From a bacterium (GTDB taxonomy: Bacteria; Joyebacterota; Joyebacteria; Joyebacterales; Joyebacteraceae): a stretch of 64,000 bases of DNA. The notes under the pieces were generated by a model. That model had not been told where the DNA came from and made no database searches. It was given only the letters and a program-made list of their open reading frames with translations. Where the stretch lies: the NCBI GenBank assembly GCA_029990205.1, contig JAPEKQ010000001.1:62001-126000 (forward strand). Direction: 5' to 3'. Below are positions 34,510 through 42,552 of this stretch, piece after piece. Position 1 is the first letter of the stretch. Each line of letters starts with the position of its first letter. A program made the translations under genes and the position numbers.

Positions 34510-35708
34510 CGTGCACCTCCGTCCCGCGTACCAGTCTCAGAAGGGGGAACCGACATCACGTGGCGAGTGGCTCCGAGAGCCACGAGCGCGTAGAAGAGCA
34601 TCCCCGGCTCGGCGTCGGTCGACACCGCGGTGAGACCAGCTACGATCGACGCGACGATGCCGGCCAGCGCACCGACCGCCACGGCCCTCCCGACGGCGTG
34701 CCTGGCGCCCCGAATGGAGCGCACGGCCGCTCGTAATGCTAATACCAGAAAGGCGGCGAGCGCGCCAGCCCCCACGAGCCCGTTCTCCGCGGCTGCATGG
34801 AAGAGCGTGTTGTGCGCGTTGAGCTGGTGCTCCTCCCCCTTGTGGTCCTCGTAGGTGACCCCAAGCGCCCAGTAGATGCCTGGTCCGTGACCCGTCAGCG
34901 GCCGCTCGGCGATGAGTTCGACGCTCCGCTGCCATGTGTCGAATCTCGCCGTGATGTTCCTCCCCATGAACAGACGTGAGTTCGGATGCATCAGGGCGAA
35001 GGTCGCGACCAGCCCCGCGACGACCACGAGCGCCACGACCGCGTAGCGTCTGCGGCGGAGCGACGCGGCGACAATGGCAGCCCCGCCGCACGCAGCGCCG
35101 AGAAGCCCGCCGCGCGAGCGCGTCATCACAAGCGGAACCGCCGTGAAACCCGTCGCCAGCACGAGCAACGGCCCCGCCAGCCCGGCTCGGTACTCCGCGA
35201 TCAGAAGCGCGAGCGACACCCCCAGCGCGATGGCGAGATACTCCGCGGCCGGAACCGGGTTCTCGATGGAAGCGAGCGACAGCCGCTCCTGGTATCCCGT
35301 CAGGAACGAACCGTAGGCGGCAAGCCCGGCCAGCAGCGCTCCGATGAGGATGGCCCACGTGAAGAGAAGCGCCCTTGAAGGACGTCTGCTGCACGCGTCG
35401 GCGGCGAGGAAGAACGGAGACGTCGTCATCAGCACGGTGAGCAGCTCGGGTGGACGCTGCAGTTCGGGTCTCGCCAACGCGAACGAGAGAAAGCACGCCG
35501 CGACGTACGCGAGGAGCGCCCACGCGAGCGCCGGATCCTGGAACCGCGGCATCCGTCCGAGGAGCGTCTTCCCGGCGAAACCGAGGAACGCCAGCGCGAT
35601 GGCCGTGTTCTTCAGTCCCTCCGAGTACGGGAGGGCCACGAGCAGGAGCACCAGTCCGAAGGACTGGAGCGACTCGAACCCGCTCGCCAGTCTCTCGCGC
35701 ATCGTCAC
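34506..35708 (-). CDS. O-antigen ligase (WaaL)-like membrane protein
   Basis: 400 residues. GTG start at 35708 overlaps the upstream TGA, with GGAGG six bases away; the ATG two codons later is poorly spaced. About 11 spans, MTRSRGGLLGAACGG near the middle, and the Wzy_C periplasmic loop with ITARFDTWQRSVELI, LTGHGPGIYW and HNTLFHAAAENGLVGAGAL, where His is a candidate catalytic residue. In an LPS core block between gmhB and heptosyltransferases the natural role is ligation of O-antigen to lipid A core, acting in the periplasm. Confidence 0.82.
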   Translation of the reverse strand: MTMRERLASGFESLQSFGLVLLLVALPYSEGLKNTAIALAFLGFAGKTLLGRMPRFQDPALAWALLAYVAACFLSFALARPELQRPPELLTVLMTTSPFFLAADACSRRPSRALLFTWAILIGALLAGLAAYGSFLTGYQERLSLASIENPVPAAEYLAIALGVSLALLIAEYRAGLAGPLLVLATGFTAVPLVMTRSRGGLLGAACGGAAIVAASLRRRRYAVVALVVVAGLVATFALMHPNSRLFMGRNITARFDTWQRSVELIAERPLTGHGPGIYWALGVTYEDHKGEEHQLNAHNTLFHAAAENGLVGAGALAAFLVLALRAAVRSIRGARHAVGRAVAVGALAGIVASIVAGLTAVSTDAEPGMLFYALVALGATRHVMSVPPSETGTRDGGAR

Positions 35709-36973
35709 GCTGCGCCTCCGGGGTCCGTGTGTGTCGCTGCCTGTCGCGGCCTGCCTTCCCCCGCGCCCCTCCGCATGGTCACCGCGGATTCGATGAGAGC
35801 GGCCGCATGCTCCGCGCGGTCCTGCCATGTGTTCGCGAGTCCGAAGGCGGTCCGCGCGTCACGACGAGCGGTGTCACCGACGGCGGAGAGCGCGCGCTCG
35901 ACCGCGTGCACGAACGCATCGGCGCCCTCTGCTGTCTCGATCAGATCGCCGCGCTCGAGCGCCGCGGGGAACGGTGTCGCCACGACCGGCTTGCCGCAGA
36001 GCAGATACTGATAGAGAACGATGGGATCCGCGTTCCGGGAGAAGAGCCCGTCGCGCCACGGGATGATGGCGACATCGCACGACGCGACATATCGAGGGAA
36101 CTCATCGTAGGGTCGCCGTCCGAGTCGCACGACATTCGCGGGAAGCGGTTCCCTCGCGCCCCCCGGTCCGACAAGCGCGATCGTCCACTCGGGCTTGCTG
36201 TCCGCCACCTCGCGAACGAGGTCGAAATCGAACCACCCGTACGCGACGCCCCCGTACATGATCACGGGACGCGCCATGCGCGCGACATCCGCGGGAACGT
36301 CTCGTCGGTCGAGAGCCGCGACGAACTCCGTGTCGCCCGCGTCGGCGTCGCCCGCCAGCGTCCTCTTGAAGTGCGGCACGTCGGCCGCGTTGGGCAGACG
36401 GTGCACGTTCGCGTGCGTCGACCGCGCTTCGAGAAGCGCCGCCGAGACGACGAAGACGAGGTCCGCCGCGTCGAGCATGCGCCGCTCCATCTCGCGTGTC
36501 GCCTCCGGCGCCGCGCTGAACGCCGCGGGCTCATCGGCGGCGCTGTACACCACCGCCTGCTCCCCGAGCCGGCCGACGAACGCCTCGTGCTCGGGAGCGA
36601 AGCACCACAGTACCCTCTCCCCCAGACCGAGTCGTCCGGCCGACGCAAGCACGCGCGGGAGGAGTCGTTCGAGAAATCTCGCGCGCCTCGCGGGATTCGA
36701 GGAAACGGTGAACGCCACGGGCGAGAGAACCCACAGGTTCGGGCGCACCTGCCTGAGCCCCCGGAGCTTCGGCCACCGACGACGGCGTCCGAGCACCGAG
36801 AAGATATCAAGCGGCGGTTCCACATAGAGCACGCGGACCGACCGCGCCATCTCGAGCATCAGACTCTGCTTGCTCGTCGGAAGACCGGTCCAGTGATTGG
36901 TCGACATGCAGACGATGTCGTGGCGGATCGGCGGCGCGGTATCGGCGCCGGAGTTCGTCTTCCGCTCAGTCAT
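35705..36973 (-). CDS. GT4/GT1-like glycosyltransferase (TuaH-like)
   Basis: 422 residues from ATG 36973, which overlaps the upstream gene by 8 bases and has GGGAGG upstream; a further extension to 37033 is out of the homology pattern. MSTNHWTGLPTSKQSLM near the N terminus and VLYVEPPLDIFSVLG resemble TuaH-type enzymes. C-terminal DVAIIPWRDGLFSRNADPI and YLLCGKPVVATPFP form the GT-B sugar-nucleotide site. Weakly similar to GT4; donor unknown. Confidence 0.78.
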   Translation of the reverse strand: MTERKTNSGADTAPPIRHDIVCMSTNHWTGLPTSKQSLMLEMARSVRVLYVEPPLDIFSVLGRRRRWPKLRGLRQVRPNLWVLSPVAFTVSSNPARRARFLERLLPRVLASAGRLGLGERVLWCFAPEHEAFVGRLGEQAVVYSAADEPAAFSAAPEATREMERRMLDAADLVFVVSAALLEARSTHANVHRLPNAADVPHFKRTLAGDADAGDTEFVAALDRRDVPADVARMARPVIMYGGVAYGWFDFDLVREVADSKPEWTIALVGPGGAREPLPANVVRLGRRPYDEFPRYVASCDVAIIPWRDGLFSRNADPIVLYQYLLCGKPVVATPFPAALERGDLIETAEGADAFVHAVERALSAVGDTARRDARTAFGLANTWQDRAEHAAALIESAVTMRRGAGEGRPRQAATHTDPGGAA

Positions 36974-38039
36974 CGCGCCCTCCCCCCGCGTCGTCTGTTC
37001 CCGCCGTACGGAGAAGCTCGCGCGCGGCGGCATGGACCTCGTTCACCGTGATCGCGGCCATGCAGGGATCGTCCGGACGGACGCACTGCTTCTGGTCGCA
37101 CGGTGAGCACGGGTACTCGTGTCTGATGACGCGCGAACGCGAGCCGCGCGGGGCGAACCGGTCCGGCGTGTTCGGTCCGAAGAGCGCCACGACCGGTGTC
37201 CCCACGGCCCCGGCGATGTGCATCGGTCCACTGTCGCTTCCGACGAAGAGTACGCCCCGCTCGGCCACCGCCGCGAGCCCTCGCACGTCGAGCCGTCCGG
37301 CCAGGCTCAACGCGCTCCCGCCGGACTCGGCCATGACCTTCGCGCAGAGTTCCACCTCCTCGGCGCTACCGGTCAGGACGGCCCGGACGCCTTCCTCACT
37401 CCTGAGAAGACGCGCGAGCGCCGCGTGACGCTCCGCCGGCCAGCGCCTGTACTCCCAGTTGGCTCCCGGCGCGAGAACCGCGTACGGATCTCCGTCGCTG
37501 ATGCCCTCCCGTGCAAGCAGCTCTGCAACGTTCGTCCGCTCCTCGTCGGTCAGGTAGATCCGGGGCAGCGGCTCGGCGGTCGCGCCAAGCGGCGCAACGG
37601 CCGAGAGCAGATGCTCGACGACGCTGCCCTCCGCGACATACGGAATGCGGTAGTCGAGCACACGCGGAAACCCCGCGTGGTTGAAACCGACGCGGTAGCC
37701 GGGGTCGGCTGCCCAGAGAAGCCAGGAGCTCAGCAGGTTCCCGGAGAGGTCGACGGCAAGGTCGAACCTCTCGTGCCGCAGGCGGCGCGCAAGCCGCCAC
37801 TGGCGCCGGGGCATATGGTAGTCGGCCACTCCATCGTAGAGCACGACCTCGTCGACATTCGGGTTGGCGGTAAGGACCGCGGCAGCCCGCTTCTTCGCGA
37901 GAACGGTCAGCCTGGCGTCGGGGAAGCGACGCTTGAGCGCCTCCAGGACCGGAGTGGCCAGAACCACGTCTCCGAGGAAGTAGAGCCGCATCACGAGGAT
38001 CGACCTGACGCTCTCGGGATGGAAGGTCCTCGACTTCAT
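36966..38039 (-). CDS. GT9 heptosyltransferase
   Basis: 357 residues from ATG 38039 (ATGA overlap, GGGAGGG upstream). Adds ADP-heptose to Kdo-lipid A or inner core. ILVMRLYFLGDVVLATPVL at the N terminus, APGANWEYRRWP (the GT9 K/R-RWP motif) near 205, SDSGPMHIAGA near 282 and ALFGPNTPDRFAP near 300 are all present. A Cys-rich tail (PCSPCDQKQC) is seen. Arg replaces the usual Lys in the first motif. One of three clear GT9 genes. Confidence 0.89.
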   Translation of the reverse strand: MKSRTFHPESVRSILVMRLYFLGDVVLATPVLEALKRRFPDARLTVLAKKRAAAVLTANPNVDEVVLYDGVADYHMPRRQWRLARRLRHERFDLAVDLSGNLLSSWLLWAADPGYRVGFNHAGFPRVLDYRIPYVAEGSVVEHLLSAVAPLGATAEPLPRIYLTDEERTNVAELLAREGISDGDPYAVLAPGANWEYRRWPAERHAALARLLRSEEGVRAVLTGSAEEVELCAKVMAESGGSALSLAGRLDVRGLAAVAERGVLFVGSDSGPMHIAGAVGTPVVALFGPNTPDRFAPRGSRSRVIRHEYPCSPCDQKQCVRPDDPCMAAITVNEVHAAARELLRTAGTDDAGGGRDD

Positions 38040-39145
38040 CGCGACCCTCCCTTCCCACCGTCCGCAGCCTCGGCGAAACAAGCCTCAACGCGGTCGATCA
38101 TGGTCTCGAGCGAGAACTCACCCAGCACGCGTCGTCTCGCCGATTCCGCCATGGCGCGCGCGCCTGCGTGATCGCCAAGCAGCCGGAGCACGGCCTCAGC
38201 GGTCGCGCCCGGGTCGCCCGGTTCGACGAGGAGTCCGTCGCGTCCGTGCTCGATCATCTCGGGAATACCGGCGACACCCGTCGCCACAACCGGTGTCCCG
38301 GCAGCCATGGCTTCAAGAACGACGTGCGGCATCCCTTCGCGGAAGCTGGAGACGAGCACAACGGTCCCTGCCGCGAGCACCGCGTCGACGTCACTCCTGT
38401 GTCCGAGGAAGCGCCAGCTGTCTTGAGGGAGCATCTCCGCCGCCATCTCCCGAAGCTGGTGCCGGAGCTTGCCCGCGCCCACGACGAGCAGCTGCGCGCG
38501 CGGCTCCTGCGCCACGATCTTCGCGAACGCTTCAAGCGCGACCTCGTGCCCCTTGTCCGGGACGAGCCGACCGATCACGACGACCGTCGGGGTGTCGGGA
38601 TCGATGCAGAGTTCCGCCCGCAGTTCTTCGCCCGCTCCCGCCGACACGCGCTCCGCTTCGATCCCGTTCGGGATGACCACGATCCGCTCGGCGGGAACAA
38701 CGCCTCCGGCCGCCAGATCGTTCGCGATCGCGCCGCAGTTGGCGATGACGCGCGTCACGAACCTCCGATATGTGAGACGATTGAGCGCGGAAGGCTTGAC
38801 CGGGAAGAGCAACCCCCGACGTTCGACGACTCCGGGAACGCCGGCGATCCGCGCCGCGACCGCGCCGACCCGTACGGCACGCTGGACGTTGACGCTCGCG
38901 ACGTCCGCTCGTGTTGAACGGAGCCAGTTCGCCAGAGGGAATATCGATGTCGGGTCCCCGTCGCCGCGCATCGGCAGCTCGAGCGTATCGTACCCGGCGT
39001 GCCGGGCACGCGACGCCAGAGCGCTCTCCACGCGCGCCGCCACCGTGACCGTGTGACCTCGCGAGGCGAGCCCTTCGGCGGCCTCGAGCAGCCATCGCTC
39101 GCCGCCACCGAACGTCCTCAGCGAGTTGACAAAGCAGACCCTCAC
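38036..39145 (-). CDS. GT4 glycosyltransferase
   Basis: 369 residues from a GTG overlapping the upstream stop (GTGA) with GGAGGAG upstream. MRVCFVNSLRTFGGGERW at the start; GRLVPDKGHEVALEAF and SFREGMPHVVLEAMAAGTPVVA with the EX7E pair. Retaining GT-B enzyme acting on the core oligosaccharide, judging by neighbours. Confidence 0.87.
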   Translation of the reverse strand: MRVCFVNSLRTFGGGERWLLEAAEGLASRGHTVTVAARVESALASRARHAGYDTLELPMRGDGDPTSIFPLANWLRSTRADVASVNVQRAVRVGAVAARIAGVPGVVERRGLLFPVKPSALNRLTYRRFVTRVIANCGAIANDLAAGGVVPAERIVVIPNGIEAERVSAGAGEELRAELCIDPDTPTVVVIGRLVPDKGHEVALEAFAKIVAQEPRAQLLVVGAGKLRHQLREMAAEMLPQDSWRFLGHRSDVDAVLAAGTVVLVSSFREGMPHVVLEAMAAGTPVVATGVAGIPEMIEHGRDGLLVEPGDPGATAEAVLRLLGDHAGARAMAESARRRVLGEFSLETMIDRVEACFAEAADGGKGGSR

Positions 39146-40296
39146 GACCGCGCTCCTCCATTCACTGCGCCGACCGCCGCCAGCACATCGGCAAGCCCCG
39201 CGGCGAACGCCTGCTGTGACAGAAGCTCCTGCGCCCGAGCGCCACCCGCCACCCCCATCGCCGCGGCACGACCGGGGTCACCCAGCAGCCGCTTGAGCGA
39301 CTCCGACAACGCTTCCACGTCGGAAGGCGCGGCGAGCAGACCGGTCCCGCCTTCGACGACCAGTTCAGGGATCACGCCCACGCTCGTCGCGACGACCGGC
39401 CGACCGGCCGCCATGTACTCGCTGACCGCACGCGAATTCTCTTCGCTTCCGATCGACGAACAGACACAGACATCGGCTGCCGTCAGTATCGCGGGCACAT
39501 CGTCACGTCGCCCTGCGAACCGCACGCTCTCGCTCACGCCGAGTGCCTCCGCACGGGCCTTGAGCCCCTCCGGCTGTCCCGACCACGGTTCCCCGACCAG
39601 CAGAAGGACTGCGGACGGGTGCTCGCGCACGACCCGGCTCCAGGCCTCGAGCAGCACGCCGTGTCCCTTGACCGGCGCGAGACGCGCCACGTTGACGACG
39701 AGCGGAGCATCGGGCGCGACACCGAACTCACGCCTGACTTCGGCAGCCTCTGCTTCGGCAGCTCCTGCCCCAGCAGCTCGTGCTCTGCCGAAGCGATCGA
39801 GGTCGATCGGCAGGTACATGCGGAAGACCCGCTCTCCGGGGACGCCGAGCCGCCCGCGTACCCAGGTCTCGATCCGTCCCGATGATGCGATGACCGCATC
39901 CGTCCGTCGCCGATAGAGGTAGCGATTGAGCGCGCCGGCCGAGGGCTGCGCGGCTCCGCCGCGCAGATGGATGAGCTTCGTCGACGCGTCCCTGGCGAGC
40001 GCGACAGCGGTGTGCGCGGAGGAGCGAGAGCTGTGGACGACTGTGCCAGGCGCATCCGACGTATAGGTCGAGATCCAGCGACACGCCGCGAGAAGGTCGG
40101 CCGGAGACCGCGCGAGCGACGCGCCGGGAAGCACGTTCGTCGCGACGCCGGCCGGCGCCTTCGCCAGCGCGTCGCTCCCGTCGGGAGCGGCGAGCGCCAC
40201 ATCGAAACCCATCGCCGCCTCCGCGCCCGCGACCGCGAGCGCATACTCAGTCTCGGCGTTCCAGATCATGGAGTCGGTGACGATCAGAGTGCGCAA
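39142..40296 (-). CDS. GT4 glycosyltransferase
   Basis: 384 residues from a TTG at 40296 with GGGAGG five bases upstream; upstream in-frame sequence is non-homologous. N terminus RTLIVTDSMIWNAETEYAL; GAGAAEAEAAE is a low-complexity linker near 190. C-terminal NVARLAPVKGHGVLLEAW and SSIGSEENSRAVSEYMAAGRPVVA. Part of the LPS core block; donor unknown. Confidence 0.85.
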   Translation of the reverse strand: MRTLIVTDSMIWNAETEYALAVAGAEAAMGFDVALAAPDGSDALAKAPAGVATNVLPGASLARSPADLLAACRWISTYTSDAPGTVVHSSRSSAHTAVALARDASTKLIHLRGGAAQPSAGALNRYLYRRRTDAVIASSGRIETWVRGRLGVPGERVFRMYLPIDLDRFGRARAAGAGAAEAEAAEVRREFGVAPDAPLVVNVARLAPVKGHGVLLEAWSRVVREHPSAVLLLVGEPWSGQPEGLKARAEALGVSESVRFAGRRDDVPAILTAADVCVCSSIGSEENSRAVSEYMAAGRPVVATSVGVIPELVVEGGTGLLAAPSDVEALSESLKRLLGDPGRAAAMGVAGGARAQELLSQQAFAAGLADVLAAVGAVNGGARS

Positions 40297-40324
40297 TCGA
40301 ACCTCCCGGCCCGTGACGCCCCGG

Positions 40325-41368
40325 TCAATGCGGTGAGTCCTCGAGCAGCGCGAGAACCTCACCACGAACCTCGTCCGCACTGACGTCGGTCATGCATTGA
40401 AGTGTTCCGAGCGGGCAGCTGTCAGAGCCGTGCCGCCCGCACGGTCTGCAATCGAGCTCCGAGGCGACGATGCGCGCGCGGTCACTGTACGGCGCGTACC
40501 CCTGCGCCGGAACCGTCGGTCCGAAGATCGCGACCACCGGGACACCGACACCCGCTGCGACGTGCGCGGCGGCGGAGTCGTTCGAAACGACGACAGAGGC
40601 CCGGTCCACGAGAGCCACCCATTCGCCGACATCGAGTCGCCCGGTCAGGTCGAGCACATCGACCCGAGCGCGCGATACGACATGCGCGGCGACCTCGCGG
40701 TCGTCGTCTCCGCCCGCGAGCGCAACCGCGAGACCGTCCGACACGAGCGCGTCCGCCAGCGACGCGAACCGGTCCGCAGGCCATCGCTTGGTCGCCCAGC
40801 GACTCCCGGGCGCCAGCACCGCCATCCGCCCGGATCGTTCTCCAGAGAACTGCCGGGATTCCTGATCGAGCCGCTGCTCAAGCCGGCGCGCAGCGTCCTC
40901 CGGGACGACGACGCGGAACGGGATGCGCCCGTCCGGAAACGGTACATCGAGCGCCGTCGCGAGCGACGCGACCCGCTCGATCTCGTGTCCGTGTGCGCGG
41001 TAGGCGATGGTCTCGGTCAGAAGCGCCCGGCCTCCGCTCTCATCGAACCCGATGCGTCGCGGCGCGCCTGTCATCGCGGCGATCGCCGCGCTCCTGAACG
41101 ACCGGTGCGGCACCAGGACGGCATCGGCTCCGAACTCGCGTGCCGCTCGCGCCACGCGCAGCGTTCCAGCTGGTCCGCTGTCCGCTTCCCGTTTGTCGAA
41201 CTCGATGATCGGATCCGCAACGTTCTGCGTCTCGAGGAGTCTGGCCCCCGCCGGCGACGCCATCACCGCAAGATGGGATGACACGCCGCTCGAACGCAGA
41301 AGATCCAGGAGCGGGAGCGTGAGGATCATATCGCCGAGGAAGGCCGTCTGGATGACGAGTGCTCTCAT
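40325..41368 (-). CDS. GT9 heptosyltransferase
   Basis: 347 residues from ATG 41368 (ATGA overlap, GGAGGGGG upstream). MRALVIQTAFLGDMILTLPL, the canonical heptosyltransferase II start, then APGSRWATKRWPADRFA and VVSNDSAAAHVAAGVG. The Gly in the usual D-S-G-P-M-H is Ala here (DSAAAH). C-terminal CRPCGRHGSDSCPLG Cys group. Predicted to transfer ADP-heptose to the inner core. Confidence 0.89.
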   Translation of the reverse strand: MRALVIQTAFLGDMILTLPLLDLLRSSGVSSHLAVMASPAGARLLETQNVADPIIEFDKREADSGPAGTLRVARAAREFGADAVLVPHRSFRSAAIAAMTGAPRRIGFDESGGRALLTETIAYRAHGHEIERVASLATALDVPFPDGRIPFRVVVPEDAARRLEQRLDQESRQFSGERSGRMAVLAPGSRWATKRWPADRFASLADALVSDGLAVALAGGDDDREVAAHVVSRARVDVLDLTGRLDVGEWVALVDRASVVVSNDSAAAHVAAGVGVPVVAIFGPTVPAQGYAPYSDRARIVASELDCRPCGRHGSDSCPLGTLQCMTDVSADEVRGEVLALLEDSPH

Positions 41369-42540
41369 TCGCCCCCTCCGTCGCGCGGGGGTCGCCGGTC
41401 GAGAAGCTCGAAGGCTGCGGCGAGGACCGGCTCCGCGGCGATCTTCTCCATGCAGTCCCAGTGTCCAAGGCGGCACTTCTTCGTACCGTAAAACGAGCAC
41501 GCGCTGCACTCGAGGTCGGCATAGACCACGGCATCGTCGGAGAAATCGAACTGCCCGGGATCGGTAGGACCGAACACCGCCACGGTCGGCGTTCCCCGCG
41601 CCATCGCCATGTGCATCGGTCCGCTGTCGTTCCCGACGAAGACGCGCGCGGACCCGAGGATACCCGCGAACTCGCCGAGACCCGACGACCCCGCGGCGTT
41701 GACGACCCGGCGTGACCCGGCGTCGATGCCGCTGAGCAGGTCCTCGCAGAGAGCGCGGTCGGCCCCCGACCCCACAAGGAGGATGTCGAGCCCCCGGTCC
41801 TTCGCCAGTCCGGATGCAACCCGGGCGAAGCGGTCGGCCGGCCAGCGCTTCGTACTCCAGAGAGCGGCGGGCGCCACGGCCGCGAACCCCTGTTCATCGA
41901 GTCCCCACCCGTCGAGCCGCTTGCGAGCTCCCGCCGCGGCCGCGTCGGACACGAACAGACGCGGACGGTCGCGAACGGCCCCGACGCCCAACGGTTTGAG
42001 GCTCTCCAGGTAGCGCGTGACCAGTCGCTTGCTCGCGCGGAACGGCTGTCGCCCGATGCGCACGCGCGCGGCGTCCCCGAACTCGCGCTTCCGGTAGGTC
42101 GTCACAATAGACGACCGCGCGCACACCCCGAGGAGGATACTGCGCTGGTTGTGGTGGAGATCGACCACGGTGGAGTATCGGCGGGATCTGAGCTCCGAGC
42201 AGAGCCTTGCGAAACCGGCGACCGACGAACCGTGAAGCTCGTTGACCCTCGTAATACCCGGGTGGGCTTCGACGAGTTCGCGGTAGCGGCTCTTCACGAC
42301 GAACGCGATGTCCGCGTCCGGATAGGCGCTCCTCAGGGCCGCGACAACCGGCTCGGTCAGGACGATGTCACCGATCGAGCTCAGCCGGATAACGGCGATC
42401 CCGCTCTGCGGAAGCGGCACCACGCTTCCGGCGCTGCCCTTCGCAGGGCGAGCGCTCCCGGCGTGAGCGTCACCGGCGCGTGCTGAACGGTCGCCGTGAA
42501 GCGCTCCCGAGTCTCCGTCGTCGCCGATCGCAGTGAGCAC
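41365..42540 (-). CDS. GT9 heptosyltransferase
   Basis: 391 residues including a low-complexity N-terminal extension (about 45 residues). Then IAVIRLSSIGDIVLTEPVV, APAALWSTKRWPADRFARV and VGNDSGPMHMAMARG, with a Cys-rich C-terminal CSACSFYGTKKC. GTG start at 42540 with AGGGAG upstream; a later start is possible because the extension lacks homology. Overlaps the neighbouring GT9 gene by 4 bases. Confidence 0.87.
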   Translation of the reverse strand: MLTAIGDDGDSGALHGDRSARAGDAHAGSARPAKGSAGSVVPLPQSGIAVIRLSSIGDIVLTEPVVAALRSAYPDADIAFVVKSRYRELVEAHPGITRVNELHGSSVAGFARLCSELRSRRYSTVVDLHHNQRSILLGVCARSSIVTTYRKREFGDAARVRIGRQPFRASKRLVTRYLESLKPLGVGAVRDRPRLFVSDAAAAGARKRLDGWGLDEQGFAAVAPAALWSTKRWPADRFARVASGLAKDRGLDILLVGSGADRALCEDLLSGIDAGSRRVVNAAGSSGLGEFAGILGSARVFVGNDSGPMHMAMARGTPTVAVFGPTDPGQFDFSDDAVVYADLECSACSFYGTKKCRLGHWDCMEKIAAEPVLAAAFELLDRRPPRDGGGE

Positions 42541-42552
42541 GCTTGTCGCTCC

